A DNA stretch of 10,992 bases from Clostridiales bacterium (GCA_021203115.1 JAJQBV010000038.1:1-10992), one strand, 5' to 3'. Positions 1 to 7,206 are shown, numbered from the stretch's first letter. Notes: a model not told the origin generated them from the letters alone. Made by a program: numbers and translations.

Positions 1-740
1 GCCATATGAGTCATCCGCTCCGGGCGACCCGGGCATAACAGACTGATTGCCATCCGGCAGGAAAAGCCAAAAGAACACAGTCCCTGTACAAATGGCCGCG
101 GAAAGCCTCCCGCTTTGGCCACTTCCGGGTCAATATGCGTCAGATTCGTATCCCCGGTCAGCCTATACAGCACATTCTGTGTCGGAGTAATGTAATCTTC
201 CAGAGAACAATCCGGTTTCCGATCCGGAATCGTTATCGCGCTGGGAGGCATCGGTTTTCCGCCAAACCCTCCAGCCTCATGAAAAAATGTAGAGGAATAA
301 TTCGTACAGACCAGATTACCCGCCTCATCCCTTACATCTAACCGAGTCTTAATGACAGCTCCTTTCCCTTCTCCTCTATCATACACATCTGTGATAATAT
401 CCTGATACTGAAATGTCCCCTTAATCGCATCAATAGGGCGGTACATAAAGAGTTCATGATCCATGTTCAAAAACTGACGCTTCGGTTTGATGATATCCAT
501 TGCCAGCATAGACGCAGGCCACGGCATCCACTGGCGCGGGTATACATTCTGTGTCCCCCAGTATGGGATTGTGCCATAAGACGGAATCGCCTTTATATTC
601 TTTTCATATGTATAAATTAAATCCTCCTGATGTACGCCCACAGCAAGTGCATAGAGGGCAATGTCTCTCCAGTTATATTCCATATATCTGGATTCTGTCC
701 TCTTCCCAACCAGCACTTCTTCCAAATTAATTCTTGCCAT
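1..740 (-). CDS. MaoC-family (R)-specific enoyl-CoA hydratase 2, MFE-2 type; N-terminal 246 residues, cut by window edge
   Basis: The frame is open from ATG at 740 to the left edge, giving 246 complete residues. The layout is that of a double hot-dog hydratase 2. An N-terminal, non-catalytic half contains a conserved-looking RDIALYAL at about 25-32 and the GGFGG loop at 157-161. The start of the catalytic half carries the hydratase-2 signature YRLTGDTNLTHIDPEVA at 192-208, with the expected catalytic pair D197 and H202, then GGFPRPFVQGL. The family hydrates trans-2-enoyl-CoA to (R)-3-hydroxyacyl-CoA, often on bulky or branched chains. The usual N-P-L-H of the motif is N-L-T-H here. The start is supported by a purine-rich GAGGGTGG overlapping the end of the upstream hydratase gene, 11 bases away, so the two are surely co-transcribed. 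The family call is firm; the substrate is not known. About 40 or more C-terminal residues are missing. Confidence 0.88.
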   Translation of the reverse strand, partial: MARINLEEVLVGKRTESRYMEYNWRDIALYALAVGVHQEDLIYTYEKNIKAIPSYGTIPYWGTQNVYPRQWMPWPASMLAMDIIKPKRQFLNMDHELFMYRPIDAIKGTFQYQDIITDVYDRGEGKGAVIKTRLDVRDEAGNLVCTNYSSTFFHEAGGFGGKPMPPSAITIPDRKPDCSLEDYITPTQNVLYRLTGDTNLTHIDPEVAKAGGFPRPFVQGLCSFGFSCRMAISLLCPGRPERMTHM

Positions 741-751
741 TTTATCCACCC

Positions 752-1552
752 TCACCTGTTCCGGAAAACTGCTTTGCGCTTCTCTAGGAAAGCTGTCATT
801 CCCTCTCTCGCATCGTCAGTGGCAAATGTCAGTGCCGCCATATCCTTTTCCATCTCCAATGCATGGTGGAAATCCATATTGATTCCCTGATTGATTGCTG
901 ACTTTGCGTATTTCACCGCCTGCGGAGCTTTATTCAATATGACTTTCATCATATCCATTGCTGTGGGAATAAGCTGCCCCGGTTCCACTACCGCATTGAC
1001 AAGCCCAATTGTCTTTGCTTCCTTAGGCGAGACCTGCCTTGCACTAAAGATAATTTCTTTTGCCATGCCAGCGCCCACCAGCCGCGTCAGCCGCTGTGTT
1101 CCTCCAAAACACGGTATCAGGCCAAGGTTAACCTCCGGCTGGCTAAAAGAAGCCATTTTGGAGGCAATGCGAATATCGCAACTCAGAGCCAACTCACATC
1201 CGCCTCCAAAAGCATATCCGTTAACTGCAGCGATAACCGGTTTTTCCAGATTTTCAATTCTGTCAAACACAGATTGGGCATACTCGGACCATTTTCTTCC
1301 TTCTTCCGCACCATAATTTCTCATCTGGCTGACATCCGCGCCAGCCGCAAAAGCCCGCCCTGCGCCTGTGATAATCAGACCTCCTATGTCATCTGTCCCC
1401 GAAATGAAGTCCATGACATAAGTCAGCTCACGGAGCATTGCCTGATTGATCGCATTTAATGCACCTGGCCTGTTCAGCGTGACAAGTGCAATTCGTTCCG
1501 TCGCCTGCAACTTTACGTTCTCCATGCTGTCACATATCATTTCCTGTGTCAT
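752..1552 (-). CDS. Enoyl-CoA hydratase/isomerase (crotonase family)
   Basis: A full-length crotonase-fold protein of 266 residues. The first oxyanion-hole segment is GRAFAAGADV (65-74). The second is NGYAFGGGCELAL (111-123), holding the first catalytic glutamate, E120. The second catalytic glutamate is E140 in SQPEVNLGLIPCFGGTQRL. Having both glutamates points to a true hydratase that adds water to trans-2-enoyl-CoA to give the (S)-3-hydroxy product, rather than an isomerase with only one. It resembles short-chain crotonases of butyrate pathways, but the context is not a butyrate operon. The ATG at 1552 is chosen because AGAGGA lies 8 bases upstream; a second ATG at codon 10 lacks such a site. 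It sits 28 bases after the acyl-CoA dehydrogenase stop and 11 bases before the MaoC-type hydratase, inside one transcription unit. Acts in the cytoplasm on a CoA ester; chain length is not readable from sequence. Confidence 0.93.
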   Translation of the reverse strand: MTQEMICDSMENVKLQATERIALVTLNRPGALNAINQAMLRELTYVMDFISGTDDIGGLIITGAGRAFAAGADVSQMRNYGAEEGRKWSEYAQSVFDRIENLEKPVIAAVNGYAFGGGCELALSCDIRIASKMASFSQPEVNLGLIPCFGGTQRLTRLVGAGMAKEIIFSARQVSPKEAKTIGLVNAVVEPGQLIPTAMDMMKVILNKAPQAVKYAKSAINQGINMDFHHALEMEKDMAALTFATDDAREGMTAFLEKRKAVFRNR

Positions 1553-1580
1553 AACTCATATCCTCTTTTGCCCTGCTGAT

Positions 1581-2722
1581 CTATTTGAAAATATCTTTGC
1601 TGATAATCAGCCTCTGAATCTCATTCGTTCCCTCATAAATCTGCATGATCTTCGCATCGCGGAACATCCTCTCTATATTCTGCTCCCGCATATATCCGGC
1701 TCCACCCATATTCTGGATACACTCGGTTGTCACTTTCATCGCCAGATTTGTACACACAAGTTTCGCTTTAGAAGACGAAACCGCAAAATCCATCTCGTTC
1801 TGCTGTTCCCATACTCCCTTGTAAAGCAACAGGCGAGCCATATCGATTTCTGTTCTTAAATCTGCCATTTTAAATGCCAGATATTGGTTTTTATAAATAG
1901 GCTTTCCAAACTGCTCTCTTTCAATCATATGAGCTTTTGCTATTTCATAAGCCGCCTCCGCAAGTGCAAGACCCTGTGCAGCCACGCCCAGACGCCCTGC
2001 ATTTAATGCCGTCAGCGCATAGCGGTATCCTTTTCCCTCGCTTCCCAGCATGCGGTCTGCCGGAATCACACAGTCTTCGAATATAATCTCTGCAACCTTT
2101 GCGCTTCGTATTCCGCACTTATTTTCAACATGTCCGATCCTTATACCAGATGTCGTTTTCAGGTCAACCAGAAAAGCACTTAATCCTTTGGACCCTTTCT
2201 CAGGACTTGTGTTGGCGATAAGCATGCAGTAATCCGCCACAGCGCTATTCGTGATATATTTCTTTTTTCCATTGATAATAAAAGTATCTCCCTCACGTAT
2301 CGCAGTGGTTTTTGCCGCTCCCGCATCTGAACCTGCGTTTTCTTCTGTCAGCGCAAAGCACCCCAGCGCATCCCCTTGGAAAAGCCGCGGCATGCAGTGT
2401 TTTTTTGTTCTTCGGTTCCAAAAAGCATAATGCCTGTTGTAAATGTAGATGAGATTGCATATGCGATACCAAATGCAGAATCCACCTTGCAAAGTTCTTC
2501 TACTGTAAGAATAAAGGAAAGGTAATCCTCGCCCTGTCCGCCGTACTCCTTCGGAAACTGAATGCCAATCAGTCCTGCTGCCCCCAGTTTCTTCAGGATA
2601 TCCATGGGAAATTCTTCTGTCATATCCCTTTCTTGTGCTCCCGGAGCCAGTTCTCTCTTTGCAAACTCGCTGGCTCTCTTCTTATACTGTAACTGTTTTT
2701 CTGTTAAAGAAAAATCCATCAT
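1581..2722 (-). pseudogene. Short-chain acyl-CoA dehydrogenase, split by a one-base frameshift
   Basis: FAD-dependent alpha,beta-dehydrogenase of acyl-CoA, broken in this sequence. The 5' frame runs from ATG at 2722 (GGAG 10 bases upstream) to 2348; the 3' frame is continuous down to the stop at 1581. They join at A7 (2400-2406): one extra A gives EEQKKHCMPRLFQGD and a protein of about 380 residues, the normal family length. The repaired protein has the N-terminal helical domain, the FAD signature ALTEENAGSDAG, and near the C-terminus IYEGTNEIQR, whose first glutamate (about residue 364) is the catalytic base position of butyryl-CoA dehydrogenases. Nothing else is damaged. It follows the aldehyde dehydrogenase by 114 bases and precedes the enoyl-CoA hydratase by 28. 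The break may be a sequencing error, a recent mutation, or a slippage site (A AAA AAC). No etfAB genes are in the window to serve as electron acceptor. Confidence 0.9.
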
Positions 2723-2748
2723 ATTCTTTTGTCTCCTTTCTGAAATGG

Positions 2749-2789
2749 CAACGAGGATGGCTTCAGCATTTCAGAAACCATCCCCGCTG
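2749..2789 (-). repeat. 16-bp intercistronic stem-loop between aldehyde and acyl-CoA dehydrogenase genes
   Basis: Read on the minus strand, arm 2789-2774 (CAGCGGGGATGGTTTC) pairs over all 16 positions, three of them G-U, with arm 2764-2749, leaving a 9-base loop. There is no T tract after it, so it is not an ordinary terminator. The loop-side sequence CTGAAATG (2774-2767) is also a perfect complement of CATTTCAG (2747-2740), which lies right next to the AAAGGAG ribosome binding site of the acyl-CoA dehydrogenase gene; the two pairings exclude each other. It could be an mRNA processing or stability element, or a translational switch. Confidence 0.6.
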
Positions 2790-2836
2790 TTTTATAAAAA
2801 TATAAAGAGAAGGTTGTATCACCCCGTTATGACTGT

Positions 2837-4314
2837 CTATCCTCTGGGATATAATCCGGTAAGCTCGTCCGTCATGTTCAGCATAATATTCTTTTGCTGT
2901 GTATAATGGGTAAGCACCACCTTATGGGATTCCCTACCGATACCCGACTTTTTATATCCGCCAAAGGGTGCTCCCGCAGGGATTTGATTGTAGGCATTAA
3001 TCCACATTCTGCCAGTTTCAACTGCCCTTGATACACGGATCGCGCGGTTGATATCCTTTGTCCAGACAGCTCCTCCCAGGCCATATTCTGACTCATTCGC
3101 CATTGCAATTACTTCATCCTCATCCTTAAATTTCATCACAACAACAACCGGTCCAAATATTTCTTCCTGTGCAATGCGCATATCATTTCTCACATTGGCA
3201 ATGATTGTCGGGCGCATAAATGAACCCTTATCACATCCATTTTCTCTGTAACGTGGATCTGTGCTCCCTCTTCCTTTGCAAGTTCAATATATCCCAATAT
3301 TTTTTCCAGCTGCTTTTCATTGATCTGTGTGCCCATCTGAGTTTCCGGATCCATCGGGTCGCCTACTTTGATATTATTAAACGCCCGGACAGCCTCTTCG
3401 ATAAACTTATCATAAATGCTCTCCTGAACAAACACACGGGAACCGGCGCAACAAGCCTGTCCCTGGTTAAACAGAATCCCCAATTGAAAATAATCGAGGG
3501 CGAGATCCCATGGACAATCTTCAAAATAAATATTCGCACTCTTTCCGCCAAGTTCCAATGTAGCCGGAATCAGTTTGTCCGCCGCTGCGCGGCTGACACT
3601 CAGGCCAATCTCCGTTGATCCGGTAAACGCCAGCTTTCGGAAGCCATTATGATCCAGCATATACTGCCCCGCCTTTGATCCGGCACCTGTAATGATATTC
3701 ACGACACCTGGCGGAAGAACATCGCCGATCAGCTCCATGAGGACATTAACGCTCAACGGTGTAGCGCTGGAAGATTTGAAAACAACACAGCAACCCGCAG
3801 CCAGCGCCGGTGCCAGCTTCCATGCCGCCATCATCAGCGGAAAATTCCATGGTACAATCTGTCCTACGACACCAATAGGCTCTCTGAGTATCATACTCAG
3901 GAATTTTTCCTCCAGAATATTGGCGCTCCCCTCCTCCGTGCGGATGGCGCCTGCAAAATAACGGAAATGATCCGATGACAGCACCGTATCTGTTGCCATT
4001 GCTTCCCGTATCGGCTTTCCGTTGTCCATCACTTCTATCGTGGCCAACAGTTCTCTGTTCTCATCAATAATATCCGCAATCTGCAGAAGGATCTCCGCAC
4101 GCTTCGCCGGAAGTACATTCTTCCACGCCGGAAACGCAGCCCATGCAGCTTTTACAGCCTCATCTACATCCTCCCTTGTCGCCTCTGCACAATAGGCCAG
4201 ATGTTCTCCTGTAGCAGGATTTGTCGTTTCAAATACCGCTCCGTCCGAAGCGTCTTTCCATTGTCCATTTATATACAGACCATATTTTTCTTTCAGCATT
4301 ACAGTTGAAGACAT
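2837..4314 (-). pseudogene. NAD(P)-dependent aldehyde dehydrogenase (ALDH1/2-like), split by a one-base frameshift
   Basis: Oxidises an aldehyde to a carboxylic acid. The 5' frame starts at ATG 4314 and keeps the family sequence to about 3241; the 3' frame continues from there to the stop at 2837. One extra A in the A4 run at 3240-3243 gives [16 protein letters not shown] and a protein of about 492 residues, the usual length. Visible key residues are oxyanion N157 in PWNFP, K180, the GSTEIG loop (232-237), general base E254 in LELGG, catalytic C288 in GQACCAGSR, EEIFGPV, and the C-terminal [11 protein letters not shown]. The position that is usually glutamate three residues after the conserved lysine (KPSE) is serine here (KSSS), which may allow NADP. 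The ribosome binding site AGGGGG lies 11 bases before the start. Upstream is a 113-base gap after the aldo/keto reductase. As written the product would lack its C-terminal quarter and be inactive. Confidence 0.9.
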
Positions 4315-4390
4315 ATTCTTTTAAACCCCCTGTTTTTTTATTTATGTTCATTTTATGTTATGATATGTAACGGCGTAAAGGCCGAATGCA

Positions 4391-4427
4391 GAATAAAATT
4401 TATTCCCAAAGAGAATATTTTATTCTC
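4391..4427. repeat. Two adjacent AT-rich inverted repeats between aldo/keto reductase and aldehyde dehydrogenase genes
   Basis: GAGAATATTTTATTCTC at 4411-4427 has perfect 7-base arms around a 3-base centre and starts right at the reductase stop codon. GAATAAAATTTATTC at 4391-4405 has 6-base arms around 3 bases. The two share the GAATA/TATTC core. They lie in the 113-base gap ahead of the aldehyde dehydrogenase gene. They could be a pair of operator sites for a dimeric regulator or weak RNA hairpins. AT-rich DNA gives such palindromes by chance fairly often. Confidence 0.4.
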
Positions 4428-5558
4428 CTAAGCATTGATAATTTTTTCGCATACCCGCTGAAGTTCTTTGCGGATTTCTATACTCTGCGGACAGACCCTT
4501 TCACACCGACCGCATTGAATACACGCGCTCGCCCGCTGTCTTCCTGTCCCACTTGTATGAAGAAATTCCAGTGCCTTGGCATATGCCAGGTTATGATACT
4601 GACTTAAATTATTCAAGGCGGTAAATGATCCCGCAATGCTTATATTCTGCGGGCACTCATTAACACAGTACAGACATGACGTGCATGGAATCAATGAAAT
4701 CTTGTTGAATTCCTCCTGTGCTTTAAGGATGACTTTATGCTCGTTTTCACTCAGCGGGCAAAATGCATCTATATAGGAAATATTATCCTTCACCTGTTCC
4801 AATGTGCTCATGCCTGACAGCACAAGCATAACTCCGTCCAGACCCGCAGCAAAACGAATTGCCCATGAAGCATACGATACATCCGGATTTGTTTCTCTTA
4901 AAATATTCTCTACAGATTTCGGCGGAGAAGACAATAATCCGCCTTTTACAGGCTCCATAACAATAATCGGGACTCCATGCCTGTGAGCCACCTCATAACA
5001 GGCTCTCGATTGTACAGATATGTTCTCCCAGTCCGCATAATTAATCTGTAATTGTACAAATTCCATTTCCGGATGGTCATTCAGTATTTTCTCTAATTGT
5101 TCTGCGGAGGAGTGGAAAGAGAAACCGGCGTGTTTGATCAGCCCCTTCCGCTTTTGCTCCTGTACCCAGTCCCAAACATTCAGATTGTCACAGACCTCAG
5201 TTCTGTCCTCTCCCAGATTATGCAGAAGATAGAAATCAAAATACCCTGCTCCAGTCCTCGTTAGCGATTGCTGCAGCTGGTGTTCAACTTCCTCAATATT
5301 CTGACAGACTTCATGCACCCCATGCCATGGCGAGTATTTCGTCGCCAACTGAAACTTCTCTCTTGGATATCGTTCAATCAACGCTTTTCTGAGCGTTTCC
5401 TCACTGTTGCTGTACACATATGCCGTATCAAAATAGGAGAACCCCGCGTCCATATACATGTCGATCAATGGCTTGGTCTGTTCAGGATCAAAAAGGCCCT
5501 TCGCATCTCTTGGAAGACGCATGCCCCCGAATCCCAGTTTTTTACCTGAATATATCAT
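4428..5558 (-). CDS. Aldo/keto reductase with C-terminal double [4Fe-4S] ferredoxin domain
   Basis: 376 residues. The N-terminal TIM barrel has the aldo/keto reductase tetrad: D44 and Y49 (FDTAYVYSN), K74 (ATKYS) and H113 (YLLHN). The C-terminal part, from about residue 290, holds two ferredoxin motifs of the CX2CX2CX3CP type, PCTSCLYCVNECPQ and ACIQCGRCERVCPQ, so two iron-sulfur clusters are expected. This fused architecture is common in anaerobic Firmicutes, where the clusters are thought to carry electrons to or from the oxidoreductase. The physiological substrate is generally not known. A G6 run (GGGGGG) 9 bases before the ATG at 5558 supports this start. It follows the unrecognised 239-residue gene by 98 bases and precedes the aldehyde dehydrogenase by 113. 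A plausible role is interconversion of an alcohol or carbonyl intermediate with the aldehyde dehydrogenase, but that is an inference from context. Confidence 0.93.
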   Translation of the reverse strand: MIYSGKKLGFGGMRLPRDAKGLFDPEQTKPLIDMYMDAGFSYFDTAYVYSNSEETLRKALIERYPREKFQLATKYSPWHGVHEVCQNIEEVEHQLQQSLTRTGAGYFDFYLLHNLGEDRTEVCDNLNVWDWVQEQKRKGLIKHAGFSFHSSAEQLEKILNDHPEMEFVQLQINYADWENISVQSRACYEVAHRHGVPIIVMEPVKGGLLSSPPKSVENILRETNPDVSYASWAIRFAAGLDGVMLVLSGMSTLEQVKDNISYIDAFCPLSENEHKVILKAQEEFNKISLIPCTSCLYCVNECPQNISIAGSFTALNNLSQYHNLAYAKALEFLHTSGTGRQRASACIQCGRCERVCPQSIEIRKELQRVCEKIINA

Positions 5559-5595
5559 TCTTTACATCCCCCCATTTCTTTTCGCTGATGCATAT

Positions 5596-5638
5596 ACAAG
5601 AATGGCAGCTATCCTAACGCCAAAGTTGCCATTCTTGT
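5596..5638. repeat. Long inverted repeat between the 239-residue gene and the aldo/keto reductase
   Basis: ACAAGAATGGCA (5596-5607) is perfectly complementary to TGCCATTCTTGT (5627-5638). Three further pairs (one G-U) extend it to 15 pairs with a 13-base loop at 5611-5623. Neither strand has a T tract after it, so a standard intrinsic terminator is unlikely. It lies 19 bases past the stop codon of the upstream gene. Candidates are an RNase barrier or processing hairpin that sets different mRNA levels for the two genes, or a dyad operator. Confidence 0.6.
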
Positions 5639-5656
5639 CAACCATGTTCATTCGTT

Positions 5657-6376
5657 TTATAATCCCTCGACAAGACCCTGCGGCATCATCGCATCCCCAC
5701 GGCGTCCCATCCTCTCCATGCCGTAACGATACCAGCCATAACATTCCACCAAAGTGTGCTCGCGATGAATGTCGAGACTTTCCTCATCCACTGCTGCCGG
5801 ATAAAAGATTCCCCAGATCATGTCAACGCCGCCGTCTTCGGCATCGCGAAACTCATGATGTACGCCGCCCATCATCCTGTTAGTGCGGTCATAAATCTTT
5901 CCCACAATTCTCTTCGGATATTCCTCATGACGCGCCGCGCCAGCGTACTCGTTCATGAAATCATCACTGAACCTTACCAGCATATCAGAAGGCATTCCCG
6001 CTGCAAACTCAATTACATTATTGGTCCACTCTGTCTCGCCCTCGATCAAATGGGACATATAGCACATATGATCCGGCGTAGCGCCAAGCATCTTCCTGGG
6101 GTTCTTTACGGCATCATAGAAATTATCCAGATACTCGTCCATCGTCATATCATCAATATGAATCCGCACATCAATGGATTTCCACTCTCCATTTGACTTC
6201 GCAATCAAATCCTGAATAAAATCATCGGTAGCATCCAGCTGCTCCTTCGTGAAGATTTCATCCGGTTTGCAGTTTTTGCTCTTCAAAAGATCAAGAGCAA
6301 TACGAGCCTGTTTCAGCTCAATAAGCTGAACATGGGTTTCGTCATAAGTTTTTCCTCCGTAGGTTGCTGTAAACAT
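5657..6376 (-). CDS. Protein of unknown function, 239 residues, acidic and methionine-rich
   Basis: I do not recognise this family. The frame opens at 6412, but the ATG at 6376 is chosen because AAGGAGG sits 8 bases before it; this gives MFTATYGGKTYDETH as the N-terminus. There is no signal peptide or membrane segment, so it is probably cytoplasmic. The N-terminal 65 residues look helical and charged. The C-terminal half carries several histidine/acid clusters: PDHMCYMSH (101-109), GGVHHEFRD (171-178) and DIHREHTLVE (202-211). These could bind a metal, and the spacing HxxxE at 207-211 recalls some metal hydrolases, but I would not assign a function on that. A candidate promoter lies just upstream, making this the likely first gene of the downstream cluster with the aldo/keto reductase. 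That context suggests an enzyme or accessory protein in the same pathway. Confidence 0.85.
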   Translation of the reverse strand: MFTATYGGKTYDETHVQLIELKQARIALDLLKSKNCKPDEIFTKEQLDATDDFIQDLIAKSNGEWKSIDVRIHIDDMTMDEYLDNFYDAVKNPRKMLGATPDHMCYMSHLIEGETEWTNNVIEFAAGMPSDMLVRFSDDFMNEYAGAARHEEYPKRIVGKIYDRTNRMMGGVHHEFRDAEDGGVDMIWGIFYPAAVDEESLDIHREHTLVECYGWYRYGMERMGRRGDAMMPQGLVEGL

Positions 6377-6432
6377 TATCTTTTCCTCCTTGAATATGAT
6401 TTTTAATTCCATGTTGGAATTGTTGTGAATAT

Positions 6433-6460
6433 TTTATAACGCATATAAATCCTGTGTAAA
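6433..6460 (-). promoter_or_regulatory. Candidate sigma-A type promoter ahead of the 239-residue gene
   Basis: On the minus strand TTTACA (6460-6455) and TATAAA (6438-6433) are 16 bases apart, in an AT-rich gap of 143 bases. Transcription would start near 6426, leaving a leader of about 50 bases before the ATG at 6376. Just upstream lie two short dyads, TCGAATCGA (6470-6478) and GAAAC-6-GTTTC (6477-6492), which could be a regulator site. Match to consensus is moderate. Confidence 0.5.
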
Positions 6461-6519
6461 TGACAATTATCGAATCGAAACTATTATGTTTCAGAATAAT
6501 CATCTACCCCTTAATCGTT

Positions 6520-7023
6520 CTATCCATTTCTCCTGGTAAAATGAAGCATCGCGACATCCCCGTTGGCTTTCGCGTCTACCAGCTTATAGTCCAAAACATT
6601 TCCCGACACGGTCTCTAGTACGCCGCCCCCGCCGATCACAACCGGAAACAGGTTAAAATAAAGATCATCTGCCAGCCCTGCCTCCAAGAAAGAATTAAAT
6701 GTCATCGCCCCGCCTATGACACAGGCTGTCTCAAATCCTTTGCCCGATAGATAAGCAGCTGCTTCCATAGCGCTTTTCGCCGTATAGACATCTCCTTCCA
6801 CCTCTTCTGGATTCAGTACCACTACCTCAAGCTGCGCCAGGATATCTTTCAGTGGCTGGGCAAACAACTGATAGGTCGTAAGCCCCATCACCACATTCCC
6901 ACATTCCAACGCCTTTATATGGCCCATGCCGGAGATTTCCTCCGGAGCCTCATAGGCATTTGCCTGTGCCAAAAGGATGAGTTCTCCGTTTGCCGCCAAA
7001 TTCGCCACTAATTCTACTTTCAT
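6520..7023 (-). CDS. RibD C-terminal / dihydrofolate reductase-fold protein
   Basis: 167 residues when started at the ATG at 7023, which has GGAGG 7 bases upstream; an in-frame ATG seven codons earlier would put that site inside the gene. The core matches the RibD-C/DHFR-like fold: GNVVMGLTTYQLF (42-54), the dinucleotide-binding-like VIGGAMTFNSFLEAGLADDLYFN (about 102-124) and PVVIGGGGVLE (127-137). Family members reduce a pyrimidine, pterin or unknown substrate with NADPH. Two departures are seen. The N-terminal segment normally reading S-x-D-G is AANGELI, and the arginine usual in GRxTY is leucine, L48. Cofactor use may therefore be altered. It stands alone between the ribosomal terminator and the next candidate promoter. 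No riboflavin or folate genes are nearby, so its substrate remains unknown. Confidence 0.82.
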   Translation of the reverse strand: MKVELVANLAANGELILLAQANAYEAPEEISGMGHIKALECGNVVMGLTTYQLFAQPLKDILAQLEVVVLNPEEVEGDVYTAKSAMEAAAYLSGKGFETACVIGGAMTFNSFLEAGLADDLYFNLFPVVIGGGGVLETVSGNVLDYKLVDAKANGDVAMLHFTRRNG

Positions 7024-7044
7024 CTTAAATCCTCCGCCTTTCAT

Positions 7045-7206
7045 ATTCTTTATAGATTTCTAATCTCATGGTTCTCGAACTAAATTACGCCACGCACTGA
7101 ACATGCAGACATGCCCTTCCCCCTTGTGGTTTTTATCCTAGCACAGGAAATTACATCCTGAAAGAGCAAACGCAGAATAGGAAATATTCCGAGAAAGAAT
7201 GATAGC
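7045..7206 (-). promoter_or_regulatory. Leader and candidate extended -10 promoter of the RibD-like gene
   Basis: No gene is supported in this stretch. On the minus strand TGTGCTAGGAT (7145-7135) resembles an extended -10 element; the -35 is poor. It overlaps the dyad CAGGA-7-TCCTG (7144-7160). The roughly 100-base leader has a 10-base palindrome GTTCTCGAAC at 7071-7080 and a 10-codon open frame (MSACSVRGVI) after a G-rich stretch. Function of these is not established. Confidence 0.35.

Noticed and set aside
891..1316. 141-codon plus-strand open frame opposite the enoyl-CoA hydratase gene
   Set aside because: Antisense to a clear crotonase with both catalytic glutamates; no independent support.
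5756..6196. 146-codon plus-strand open frame opposite the 239-residue gene
   Set aside because: The minus-strand gene has a strong ribosome binding site, balanced protein composition and fits the operon; the opposite frame does not.
6377..6412. ATG at 6412 as the start of the 239-residue gene
   Set aside because: AAGGAGG lies within this extension, 8 bases before the ATG at 6376, which marks the latter as the start.
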